A stretch of DNA of 64,000 nucleotides, taken from Blepharisma stoltei. Taxonomy: Eukaryota; Ciliophora; Heterotrichea; Heterotrichida; Blepharismidae. The translations under genes were made by a program, and so were the position numbers. Every line of letters starts with the position of its first letter. Position 1 is the first letter of the stretch. The notes beneath the pieces are model-generated. The model was not told the origin of the DNA. It did not search any database and worked only from the letters and a program-made list of their open reading frames with translations. Below, piece by piece: positions 30,541-40,947 of this stretch. The DNA lies in the NCBI GenBank assembly GCA_914767885.1, contig CAJZBQ010000053.1, positions 1,462,501 to 1,526,500 on the forward strand. The letters run 5' to 3'.

Positions 30541-31560
30541 ATGGGAGCAAGCTGTTCCAATTGCTCATGCACAAATAAAGAAACAGAAACTAAAACTGAG
30601 ATCGAAATTTTAGAATCCCAAGGGGTATTTCATAAAGAAGCCCTAGGAGCTGAAGCTCCCAGTGAATTAATTCAAAAAGCAAAAAAATATGCAACCCAAA
30701 TTATTAAAATCCAGTCTTTATGACGAGGGCATCGGGACAGAAAGATAGTGTCACATTTGCTAAAAATGCTAAGGACTAATTCAAAATATTTTACATTAGA
30801 AGAAGCAAGAGAAACTTTATCAAGTAAAGTAACGAAGTCTACAATAAGAGAAGAAAGGCCAGCTTATAGGTTTAAAACTGGGGCAGTTTATACAGGACAG
30901 TGGGTTGGAGGGTTTAGAGATGGCCACGGAGCACAAATTTGGCCTGATGGGGCCAGGTATGAAGGACAGTGAAAAGATAATAAGGCTAATGGGTATGGAA
31001 AATTCTGGCATATTGATGGAGACATTTATGAAGGAGAGTGAAAAGATGATAAAGCCAATGGAAAAGGAGTTTATAAGCAGACGAGTGGAGCTATGTATGA
31101 TGGAGAATGGAAAGATGATGTGCAGGAAGGGTATGGAAAAGAACATTGGGCTGATGGAAGCCATTATGAAGGATATTATAAGTCAGGCAAAAAGCATGGC
31201 TTTGGGAGTTATGTGTGGAAAGATGGATCCAAATATGTCGGGCAGTGAATTGATAATAAAATCAATGGAGCTGGAGTCTATACATGATATGATGGGAGAA
31301 GATATGAAGGTGAGTGACTAAATGGCTGCATGAATGGAAGAGGAATATATACATGAAAAGATGGCCGAAAATATGAAGGAGAGTATAAAAATGACAAAAA
31401 GCACGGAAAAGGAGTGTATAGTTGGGCTGATGGACGAAAATATGATGGAGAGTGGAGAGATGGGAAACAGGATGGAATAGGGATAATTGAAGATTGCAAT
31501 GAAAATAAAAAAAAAGGTGAATGAAAATCAGGAAGAAGGGTTAAGTGGATTGAAGATTAA
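30541..31560 (+). CDS. MORN-repeat protein with IQ motif and lipid-anchor N-terminus
   Basis: This is a 339-residue frame without inserts. The start [10 protein letters not shown] fits N-myristoylation at Gly2 plus palmitoylation of nearby cysteines, so it is probably membrane-anchored. An IQ-like motif (IIKIQSLWRGHRDRK) at about residues 56-70 suggests calmodulin binding. About eight to nine MORN repeats follow from residue 105, each of the form Y-x-G-x-W-x-x-G/D-K-x-x-G-x-G (for example [17 protein letters not shown] and [16 protein letters not shown]). Many of the conserved Trp codons are TGA; with the standard code the gene would break into pieces, so this is the clearest evidence for UGA = Trp. 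Ciliate MORN proteins are commonly cortical or basal-body-linked. The gene is divergent from TMEM94 with 11 bp between start codons. Confidence 0.92.
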
Positions 31561-32010
31561 ATTAAAGTGCATTGAAATTTTAATAGGATATTATAATTTA
31601 TTATCTCTAATATCCTATAATTATAACCCATAGTTTATTAAAATAGATCTTCCATTCCTTTTAAAAATCAAAAAAATTTAAAAATATGGCAAATATTTTA
31701 CAACACTGATTAATTCACATTTAAATTCTAAATCCTTTATGTACTTTAAAATTTCGTCTCGTAAATTTAAGATTCAGACTTTACTCAAAAAAACATTTAT
31801 AAATTTATACTAAATTACTTGTGCTTTATTGGAGGCTGTCCTAATAATTTCTGACAAAAAATAGATAAGAAATTAGATATAAAAAATGCATTTAGGTATT
31901 ATTCCTCAAATTAAATTAAATCCTTAAATTTCTTTGGAGAAAAAAATTATCACTCTTTTTTGAGATCAATTTTGTTTGTTTTCAGTAAATTTCTTTGTTG
32001 ATTATAAAAT
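31561..32010. other. Intergenic AT-rich stretch
   Basis: Nothing was recognised between the MORN gene and the first kelch-type gene. It is AT-rich unique sequence. Confidence 0.6.
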
Positions 32011-33727
32011 ATGGGATCATGCGTGACGAAAAACAAGTCTAATCATCAAAAATCCTTACAGCTTCCTCCAATTCCATTTTCTGATTTTTCTTATCTCAGG
32101 AGATTCAAGAGATGTATGCTTACAATCAAGAAGAAAATCGTGTATAAGGAGTATTTGGGAAACCATATCGAAATACGAAATGATGCTGGGATTGGGCTAA
32201 CTTCTGCTCAACAAATAATTTTGGCAGGAGGGTCTGAAGAATCAGGCTCATTGACTAGCCAAGTTGTACTATTAGACCCTAAAAGCACTAAATATGACCA
32301 TTAGCATTAGCATTAATTTAGATATAGAAAAGTTCCCTGTCAGGTCTGAAGATCCTTATTCCCTTCCATAACGCTCCACTCGCCTGCTTCGCCGACAGCC
32401 ATATCACGACCCTCTAAGTCTTATTAGTACCTGCACATATCCCTGAAGTTAGAAAGTTGGATTATGATAGCGTAGACCAACGGGGTTTGGCTTCGAAAAG
32501 CGAATTTTTCTGGTCACCAGTAAGCCAAGATGAAAATTCGTAGCCCATGACGCAACGCTGGCATCGCACTGGAAAACATTCCCTATTCACCAGGAGGAAC
32601 CTCTCTCTTGCTGCTGGCTAATCCCTTTCCAATCAACTTTATCTTCCCCTGAGGTAAAATTCTGACCTAGAATATGCTGCGATCTGCCTAATCTGATGTT
32701 GCGCTCTATCAAGCTAAGTAAAATTAGGCCGGATACACATTTCCTAACGCCATTCTCACTTTCAATGTGTCCCTGAACTTACCCAGCTACAGGTGTTAAG
32801 AGGGTGAGCTGGTTCACCATACCATTTTAATGTATATGCATAAATTATGACCATATACAAGATCTACCTGTCCCAACAAAGAAAGGGTTCATCCAAGAAT
32901 TTGAAGGCTGTCTTTACTATATTGGAGGATTAATAAAAAATCCTAACGAAGAATCATCTCAGAGCTTTGTTCCAAGCCCTTTGATGAGATATCATTTCAA
33001 TTCTTCGCAATGGGAAATATTAGAAACAACCCAAGAAACGAATCCCAAAGGAGAAGGGCCAGTTAGCTACAAAGATTTATATCAGCCTGGAAATTTCATT
33101 TTCAACAGAAAGATCTATTTAGTTGGTGGGCAAAGAATAGACAATGAAACTGGCAATTTTTCTCCTAACAGAAAAATCTATTCGATCGATCTGAATTTCC
33201 AGCCCTATACCTTGCATGATGAAGAGATCGAGCTAAAAATGTGTTCGAACCATCCAATTTGCGTTCTGAATGAATATGAAAATTCTGTTCAAGTCTTTGG
33301 AGGCAAAACTCAAGATATGAAATTATTCAGGAATAATTTTGAAATCAACCTTTCAACAAAATCTACCAACGAAATGAAGCCATTTCCATTCTTTGTTAAA
33401 GAGCATTACCCTCCAATCTACCAAAAGGAGTACATCATTATCATTTCATTCCCAAAAATTGCTGTTCAAAGATATGGAGACCATGACTGGAAAGTGTTTG
33501 ATTTCAAAAGGGAAGAAAGCTCAGAGAACCACAGAAGCACACAAGTGGTTCCTAATGGAGAAGAAAGCAATTCCAATCCTGCTGATAGAAATGTTGGCCC
33601 AAATTTAGATTTGGATGAAGAAAGAAGATCAGAAAAAGAAAGCTTGGAATCAAGAAAGGATGAAAAGATTTCTGAAACTGCGGAAAAACAAACCATTGAT
33701 ACACAGAATAAAAGCCTAGTTTCTTAA
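32011..33727 (+). CDS. Kelch-like beta-propeller protein with lipid-anchor N-terminus, split by retroposon
   Basis: The segments are 32011-32301 and 32855-33727, giving 387 residues. The start MGSCVTK fits myristoylation plus palmitoylation. Degenerate kelch blades are visible as glycine-pair strands: IILAGGSEESGS, CLYYIGGLIKN, RKIYLVGGQRID and SVQVFGGKTQD. Each is followed by an aspartate or serine-rich loop and a strand. The last 80 residues are charged and probably disordered (REESSENHRSTQVV, DLDEERRSEKES). Blade number is uncertain but four or five are visible. Retroposon R7 interrupts between KSTKYDH and IQDLPVPT. The gene after it (34496) is also kelch-type, though the sequences differ strongly. 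Confidence 0.75.
32302..32854 (-). mobile_element. Retroposon R7 in kelch exon
   Basis: The insert is flanked by TATGACCAT (32293-32301 and 32846-32854; the repeat extends imperfectly to TAAAT-TATGACCAT). The tail TAGCATTAGCATTAAT is at the left and the conserved start at the right reads CACCATACCATTTTAATG. It shares the AATTTTTCTGGTCACCAG block with other copies. Removing 553 bp restores the frame. Confidence 0.85.
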
Positions 33728-34495
33728 GTCATGTTTAAGCAGGAATAAATAGTTACGAATTGTAATCCTTGCTGTCTTTTCATGTGCGGTGGTCCTGACA
33801 TGTAAGCTTTAATGTCTTTTAAGATTGTGAGTAGGCTAAGAGATCACTGAGTAAGCCTAGGTGACCACGGAGACATGCTTTGTTGTTGATAAACAAGGCT
33901 TTTAATTTTCTTGAAGAAAGTAAGGGTGTCCTTTTTAATGCAACATTTATGCTCTGTTATTTTCTTTATCTGTCTTTTCTTTCAGAAATAGAGTTATTCG
34001 AAATTGTGACTTTTCTAAGATTGCTTAGTAAGAGAAGAGATGAAAAACTTAATAAATTAATGTTTTAAAATATGCTAAGATAATACTTCTTTAAAATAAG
34101 GAATTTGTTTTAGCGTAGTTTAGGATTTTATATTCTCATAAAAAAAGCAGCGAATTCTTCCAAACGATTTCAAAAATTATGAATGAATTTGACCTCTATA
34201 TCATATAAATGGCAAAAAAGACTGCTTTCTATATCACCATATTTCTTTCATTTTTATCATAATTTTGATTAGGTCTTGTCCTTTCAGATATAAAAATAAC
34301 TTATTTTTATAATATTCATACCTTGACTCGAATTCTTCTATTGCATCATCCTTATATTTTTAAGAACACAATTATAATTAAAATAAATTCTAAACAGAAA
34401 TTATTGTTTCAGCCTCCCTTTAAATCGAAAAAGATCCTAGGATTTAATAGGAAGCCTATTTAAACTTATTTAATAATAAAAAGATAATTTAAGAT
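33728..34495. other. Intergenic region (768 bp)
   Basis: The first 150 bp (33740-33890) is less AT-rich than the rest and contains GTGGTCCTGACATG and CCTAGGTGACCACGG, which might be a short decayed element; I found no flanking duplication. The remainder is AT-rich. A 62-codon frame at 33880 lacks support. Confidence 0.5.
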
Positions 34496-36149
34496 ATGTA
34501 TGAAACAGACATAAATTTTCACTCAAGAAGCCTTCCTAAAATAAAAACCTCACGAAGGATCCTGATAGGTCCAGATACTGCTATTGGAATCCCAAAAAGT
34601 CTTGTAAACTCTCATATTTCAATTCCAGAAATTCCTATAACTCGAAACATCCAGACTTTAAAATCTTTCCATCATCCATCAGAAAGCTTTGGGGAAAACA
34701 AAAAAACTTTTGTAGATGAGCTCATTCAGCGATTTTCCGCAGGTGAAAATGCTGAATTTATTGATATTGCTACCAAAGTCCAAAGAATAAAGCCTCTTAT
34801 TTTATTTTGGGAAATTAAAAGGACCGAAGGTTTCATCCCAGAAGCCAGGGTTGGAGCTACTATGGTGGTTGTAAATGGAAATATATATCTCTTTGGTGGC
34901 CAAGCTGGAGATAGACTTAATGATATAAAAATGCTTGATTATAAAACCTATCATTGAGAAAGTGTAAACCCTTCAACCATTTCTAATAAAATCCAAGAAT
35001 TTCCTGAGCCAAGAGTAGGCCATACAGCAGTTTCTTATAAAAATTCATTTATTGTATATGGAGGTGGAGGGGCTTTTAACCAAACTTTGCATTTAAGAGG
35101 ATGCTTTCCTTTGGTCCATGTATTTGATACAATAAACTTGCAATGACAAACTTTTAAACCTCTTGGAAGACCTCCAGATGCTAGGAGAAACCATGGAGCA
35201 GTTATAATTGGCAATACAATGATAATATATGGAGGGATTGATAGTAACAGTAGAGTTCTTTCAGACCTATGTGGGCTTAACCTTGAAGCCATGCAATGAT
35301 TTGTAACCAAAATTGATAAAGGGTCTGTAAAGCCAGGACCAAGGCATTCGTTTTCATTTACATCTGCATACCATCCAGGGGTTTTTAGACAGTCAAGTAA
35401 TGATATTTTTTCTTTACCAAATGTCTATGATGATATTTTTACAAGAAAAACATCAGGAATTTATCTATTTGGAGGAATGAATCACCACGGTGTAATATTC
35501 AATGATTTATATATGCTACAGCCAAAACGAAAAAGCATTAGAGACGATGAGAGCATTTTAAAATGGGTAAAACTGGAGCCTTCTGGTAAAGCTCCGCTAC
35601 CGAGGTATAATCATTCATCTGCTCTTTGTGGAGGATGACTGTATACTATACTAGACTGCCCTACAATAATAGATTAAAGTTATACCTTATTTTATATTTC
35701 AATAAGGTTAGAATGTATTGTATTTTTGTGCATAAGGGATATGCAGGGCATATATCATTGGTGGGAGAAATGATACTGCTTCTTTTGAAACCATAGGGAA
35801 TGAAGTCAGTGATATTGCTGCTTATAATATTGCTAGTTGCCGATGGGAGACCTTGCTAGTTAAAGGATTAAAACCTGGACCAAGATGGGGAGCTTCAGCT
35901 GTATCAATGGGAGCCAAAATTCTTTGCTTTGGAGGTATGAGTTTGGGAGGATTTTGCCAAACTTCTTTATTTTCATTAGAAACGGACCAAAGTAATGCAC
36001 AAGAATTAGTTAAGTTGTGGGAAGAAGAAGAAAATCATAGAAAAGCAAAAGAAGAAATTACATTGAAGTTGATACAAAAAGGAAAATTACAATATGCAGC
36101 TAAAGCTATGCTAACCAAAATTGGACTAAAAGCTTTAAATGAGATATAA
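34496..36149 (+). CDS. Kelch-repeat protein, split by IES
   Basis: The segments are 34496-35643 and 35753-36149, giving 514 residues. After a basic, Ser/Pro-rich N-terminus of about 120 residues, at least six kelch blades follow. Examples are PEARVGATMVVVNGNIYLFG, PRVGHTAVSYKNSFIVYGGG, DARRNHGAVIIGNTMIIYGG, SGIYLFGGMNHHG, PRYNHSSALCGGWLYIIGG and GPRWGASAVSMGAKILCFGG. The fifth blade exists only after the 109-bp IES is removed. Conserved Trp residues in the blades are TGA. A C-terminal Lys/Glu helix follows (ELVKLWEEEENHRKAKEE). Kelch propellers are protein-binding scaffolds; no BTB or other partner domain is present. The specific role is unknown. Confidence 0.85.
35644..35752. other. 109-bp TA-bounded IES
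   Basis: TA boundaries are at 35642-35643 and 35751-35752. The insert carries TAG and TAA stops. Its removal joins GGW-L to YIIGGRND, a perfect kelch blade. No terminal inverted repeat of note was seen. Confidence 0.85.
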
Positions 36150-36977
36150 ATATTTCAATAAATAAAGTTAATGTATAAGCCGAAACTTCTCACAATGTTT
36201 TCCATGTGCTAAATCTACTCTTTTTTAACAATTTCATCAATTAGACTTAAAACTAGCTTTGATTTATCGTATTTTCTAATTGACTCCATTGGGTAGATAA
36301 TTTAAGTGCAAAAAATTTACAAAAATATTGTTTGTTCTTGTCATTAAAAAATAATTATTCTTCTTTAAACTGTCTTTAAGAAATTTCTTTTAATTTATTA
36401 ATTAATATATTAAGTTTTGAAATTAACTATCCAAAATTTATATCCAATTTAATCATCTGATGAGTTTTTGCAACCATTTTTGTGCAATATATAAATATTA
36501 GCTAGTTATGAAGCAGAATTATTTCTCTCCTGCAAATCTTATTGTTTATATTGCCTATTGCAAAGCTTTATTGAAATTATAAATATAGATTTAAATCTAT
36601 TATATAATAATCCCCTCCTAAGCGGGCAAAAACTTTATAGTAAATTATTTTTTCGAAATTTCGAAAAAATTGAAAAGTAAAAATTAATTTGTGAAATCTA
36701 TATTTTAGAATGCAAGCCATTTAAAATTCAGCATGAAGACTTAAATAATTCATTATTAAATAAATTATCATTTATTTATTAAAATTTTTAAATTAAAACG
36801 ATTTTTTGCTTGCTCATAGAGCAGGGCGGAATAAAGCTTTTTTTATTCAAAAAATCTATGCTATCTATTACATTGCAGTTCCCTTACACAAACATTATTT
36901 ATTTATTCAACATTTTTCAATTAAATTTCATAAGCATCATAGGCGAAATCAGATTTCTGTAGGTGAATAATAAAATT
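36150..36977. other. Intergenic region with a diverged family A element
   Basis: This is AT-rich sequence between the kelch and first CD36-type gene. It contains the element described at 36610-36833; nothing else was recognised. Confidence 0.6.
36610..36833. mobile_element. Diverged family A element
   Basis: The left end ATCCCCTCCTAAGCGGGCAAAAA and the right end TTTTTTGCTTGCTCATAGAGC-GGGCGG resemble family A termini with many changes. TA is present at both edges (36608-36609 and 36832-36833). The interior has the family's TTCGAAATTT and AATTAATTT core traces. It is more decayed than copies inside genes. Confidence 0.6.
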
Positions 36978-39900
36978 ATGTCATCAACTAAATGGCCTCG
37001 TCTGTTCGCACTGTTACTGTTTATTATTGGAATAGGCATATTAGTAATAGGAGTAGCAATTCCAATCCTTGTAGACAATATGATTGATAAAGGTTTAGAT
37101 TCTCTTTGAATATCCCCAGGCCATCATAATACTTGAGGAGAAACACCAGGCAAAATTGGAGCCAAAGTAGTCAGAGGGTTCAAGGTTTTCAATATAACAA
37201 ATTCTGATGAAATATTTCAAGGAGCAAAGCCAATGATAGTCGAGTCTCCGATAGAAACTTTTCAAGAGTATTCCAATTTTATAAACTGGGACTTTCTTAA
37301 CCAAAATGAAGAGCAAGTTGGGCAAAAAAAGTCAGGAACTTATATTGTTTATTAGCAAGAGGGGTAAAAAGATCAGCTTAGCAAGGATCTTTTTTTTTTA
37401 GAAAATTAGCAGTGGGCTAGTTTATTTTTAAATAATTTTCATTATAGGTAATATAGAATATGGAAATCAGCTTAATCTGATACCAATTCCATCTAATGGA
37501 ACACATATAGACTCCAATACAACTTTGGTTGGGGTAAACCTCCCTTTATACGCTTCTTTTTATGCACTTACACACGAGCCATTTCCATTTTATACGCAGC
37601 CTATTTTATATGATGTCGTGATAGCATTCCAAAATGACTTATATGACATGATTTTGGGGTATTCCATGTGGTATAGATATTTTAATGATACAAAGAGTGT
37701 TGAATATTATATGCTGAATACTGGATTTACACCTAGCAATGTAGATGTACTGCTAACAGATCCGAATTATGGATGAACTGGATGAAAACAGATGAAGACA
37801 TGAATTAGGGCTGCATTTGAGTATAATTCGACGCAGAAATTTACTGATGGAGCTTTTGAAATTTTAGATAATTATTTCCAAATAGATAATTTGGAATTAT
37901 TAATTATAGAAAATTCACTGCTTTGGGGTACAATTGAAGAAATTCTTGATGATATGAAAGCGAGGTATGGAACTAATCAAAGACAAGAATTAGCTAGTTT
38001 GCAGTGGGGGTCAGGAATGGTCACTAAGGACTTGCCTTTAGGTTTAGGCTCAGTTCCTTTAGATGACGGAGTCCCATGTCCATCGTTTTTGTCATTGAAT
38101 AAGACTTTCAGTTTTATCCCAGAAATTGGATTTCTAAATACAAATATAAGCTTTAATTCTGTTGCAGATAAATTATTGCAGGTTTCTTATACTTACCCAA
38201 TGAAAAATTACTATTCCATGCTAAATCTAAACAACGTTGGATACTTTTTTGCAGCCATTGCAGCTGGAAATTATTCTCAAGTTGCCAGCAGCTTTGGGAT
38301 TTCTTCCCAGCAAGTCGGAATTCTTGCAAAATATCTAGAATATATAACAAGTCTTCCAATACAATATAAAAATCAGCTTATCAAAACTGATGGTTATTCA
38401 ATGGAACTCTCCCGATGATCTAATAATATTCTAATAGAAAAAACAGTCTCTCTTCGAAATGATGCATTTTGGGCACCACCTGCTAGGTCTCTTTATTGCG
38501 AATATTTCCGACTTAATGTGTCTTGCTACACAATAATGAGAACAGGCGCAAATTCTACAACAGCATCAATTATTTGTGGGGATTCCACAGTAGGCTGAAA
38601 CTATATCCTCACACAGACGTGGAAAAACTTAATGATATGAATAAAAGCAGCAGTAAAGCCTGTAGGCTCTGATGATTATGATCTTTTGCTGGCCAAAACT
38701 CAGCTTTCTTCTGCTGCTCTGAACAGGATTTTATTAGCTTGGTTTTCTGAGCAATCTCAAATTATTTTTAATAAAATTTCTAAAAACTATCAATGTTCGA
38801 CTAGCGTGTGTAGGTTTGATGACATGTTTTATTTGCAGTTTGGGAGCTCTGGGATAACGAATAACCCGACACCAGATTTGTTGAAGTGTGGGATTAAGCC
38901 AGCATTATCAATGAAGGATTGGCTACCTGAGAGATATTCAGTTCCTATAGAGTGGACTTATTATTCTGACATTGAGCTGCCAGTTCCAATTGCTAAAGGA
39001 ATATTTATTATTGCCTGGATATCTCTTTTATCATTTTTATTACAATAAATAAGACCATTTAGCTAATTAAGCATATTTAATTATGAAACTTTTCTAAACC
39101 CTTCAACTATCAAACTTTTTTATAACTCCTATTTCAAAGGAAACATCACTGCCACAGCTATAGAATTTGATTTTCCTACCATAGAACTTGCTGATGAGAT
39201 GTACAATTATTTGATCAAAATTATCCCAGGATTTTCATTTTTTACCCCAAGACAGTTTAATGACTGAATTTACGGGACTTTAGACCCATTTCTTACTTAT
39301 GTCCAGCAGACCGATATTTACCATGGAGGATATCCACTAGTTCTTCCTTATTATTCTTTATGCGCTAATACCACAGATTTACCATCTTTTCCTAAGCATG
39401 AAATGCTGACTGGCAAAGGGGACACTTCAAATACTCGTACATATACTAAATATTATGGTAGCAGTATCATGAACCAGTTTGGAAGGAAATATGACGCAAA
39501 TTCGTCAAGTAGCTATAGCTTTGGGTATACTGATATATGAAATGCAGATATGCAAATTCGAGGTACAGACGGAGGCCAGTTTGGGACAAGAATAAGCAAA
39601 AATGATGAACTAGTGGCGTTTATTTCTCCGATTTTGAGAGATATTTCATTAATATACAGGTGGAAAGAAAAATATAACGGCCTAGACGTCTATTTATTTA
39701 CACTAAACCAAAGCTTGGTCCAAACCTCTGCCATAGTTCCAGAAAATGCTAATTACAACCAATTCGAAAATGGTTATAACGGCTTCTTCAATATTTCCAG
39801 CCAATTTGCGGCTCCAGTGTTTGTCACATTTCCCCACTGTTTTGGGTGTGAGCCTGATGCCCAAAATATGATAGAATATTATTCCTTTACTTCAAATTCT

Positions 39901-40875
39901 TCATTAGGATCAAAATTACGCCTTCCATGATGGCGAAGGCCGCAGTCCGACAGAAAAACAGGAGTTCCGAAATTCGGGGTCACTTAACAAAATGGCGGCC
40001 CGAAGGGCCACGGGGTCGGATGGACGTGTGGTTTCCGGGGTGGAGCAGTTTTTGGGCTAACTGGACCTCTCCTCGACCCACAGACGAAAGACCGACGGCG
40101 CAATACCAAGCAGGTACTTCTGGAGGAGCATTATGTTGCCTGTAAAATGGCAGAGGTAGTTCCAGAAGGAGGCAACGGACGGCTCCCTCATACCCTGAGC
40201 ACTACCAGGGGTTAAGAGAGTCCTTTGCTGAAGTTTTTTGGTCCAAGCAGGTTCGGGTGAGTCTCCCCGAAAGATGTCGACGTCACCATTTTTGATGACG
40301 TCATCAGAAAAGGGCGTTAGCTGGGATTAGTGCTTAACACCACTGAAGCGCGAAGCTAATCCGTGTAAGGATAGGGGCTGGAATAATCCCCTGGGACCCC
40401 CTATAATTTATCTCTCTCTAATTTATCTCTCTCATTAGGATCAAGGATTTATCCCTATGCAACCCATGATGCTCCTTTTGTGAAAGTCGAGCCATCCACT
40501 GGGGCTGCGGTCTCAGTTGTCTTGAACTTTGAAATACAAGTTGCTTTCTACAAAGACTATTTCTTTAAAAATATTCATGAATCAGTCCCTGGGAAAGGCT
40601 TGTATATTCCTGCTTATCAACTGATAAGAAGCTCAAATTTAAGCGACAGCCAGGTCGATAAATTATTTGGGACTCTGCTTATGGCAAGGTACCTTAGACA
40701 GTTGATATTTTACGTTGGGGTCACTGTTGGAGCATGCTTTGTAATAATATCAATGTTTTTGGCTGCTTATTTGTACAGGAAGAAAAAGTTCGGAGGATGG
40801 AGGTCTCCAAGAGAGACTATGCTTGCACTGTCTCCAAGGGCGACTCAGCAGGCGAAAGAAGTTAACGAAGACTAA
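36978..40875 (+). CDS. CD36/LIMP-2 family scavenger receptor-like protein 1
   Basis: The segments are 36978-37344, 37454-39003, 39076-39913 and 40445-40875, giving about 1061 residues, more than twice the usual CD36 length. The N-terminus has a short tail, one TM (about residues 7-30) and the family-type start DKGLDSLW...TPGKIGAKVVRGFKVFNITN. The C-terminal half carries the CD36 signatures: WIYGTLDPFLTYV, MQIRGTDGGQFGT, NGLDVYLFTL, then FPHCFGCEPDAQN and PSTGAAVSVVLNFEI. The second TM follows (about 1003-1026), and a short basic cytosolic tail. Extra material lies in the ectodomain between these parts. The family binds lipids and lipoproteins or acts in lysosomal sorting. TGA = Trp occurs many times. 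Two IESs and retroposon R8 interrupt it. A paralogue lies immediately downstream. Confidence 0.85.
37345..37453. other. 109-bp TA-bounded IES
   Basis: TA is at 37343-37344 and 37452-37453. The insert has stops in frame. Excision gives SGTYIEYGNQL, matching SGPYIAYNYQL in the paralogue, which has no insert there. Confidence 0.88.
39004..39075. other. 72-bp TA-bounded IES
   Basis: The insert is flanked by the 7-bp direct repeat ATATTTA (39001-39007 and 39073-39079). It contains TAA stops. Excision gives GIFNYETFLNP, aligned with the paralogue's SFLNYNAFLNP. It is the shortest IES in the window. Confidence 0.88.
39914..40444 (+). mobile_element. Retroposon R8 in CD36-type exon
   Basis: The insert is flanked by 13-bp direct repeats TCATTAGGATCAA (39901-39913 and 40432-40444). 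It is GC-rich and ends with two AATTTATCTCTCTCT-like units. Removal joins SNSSLGS to RIYPYATHD, which aligns with KRIYPYETHD in the paralogue. Confidence 0.9.
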
Positions 40876-40947
40876 TTTAAGCTTTTATAATTGTTGATAA
40901 AAAGTTAAAATAATTATTTCACTAGTTCTTGGCGAATAATTTTAAAT

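Noticed and set aside
30541..31560. MORN gene as a pseudogene full of stop codons
   Set aside because: Every in-frame stop is TGA and falls at conserved Trp positions of the repeats, so the code is reassigned and the gene is intact.
33740..33890. GC-richer patch that could be another short retroposon
   Set aside because: No flanking target duplication, tail or shared block with R1-R11 was found.
33880..34068. 62-codon hydrophobic frame between the kelch genes
   Set aside because: It is short, isolated and T-rich; hydrophobic runs arise by chance in such sequence. I cannot support it as a gene.
37345..37453. The 109-bp insert as a spliceosomal intron
   Set aside because: The available GT...AG join creates a stop, and all proven introns here are 15 nt; the TA-to-TA join gives the paralogue's sequence.
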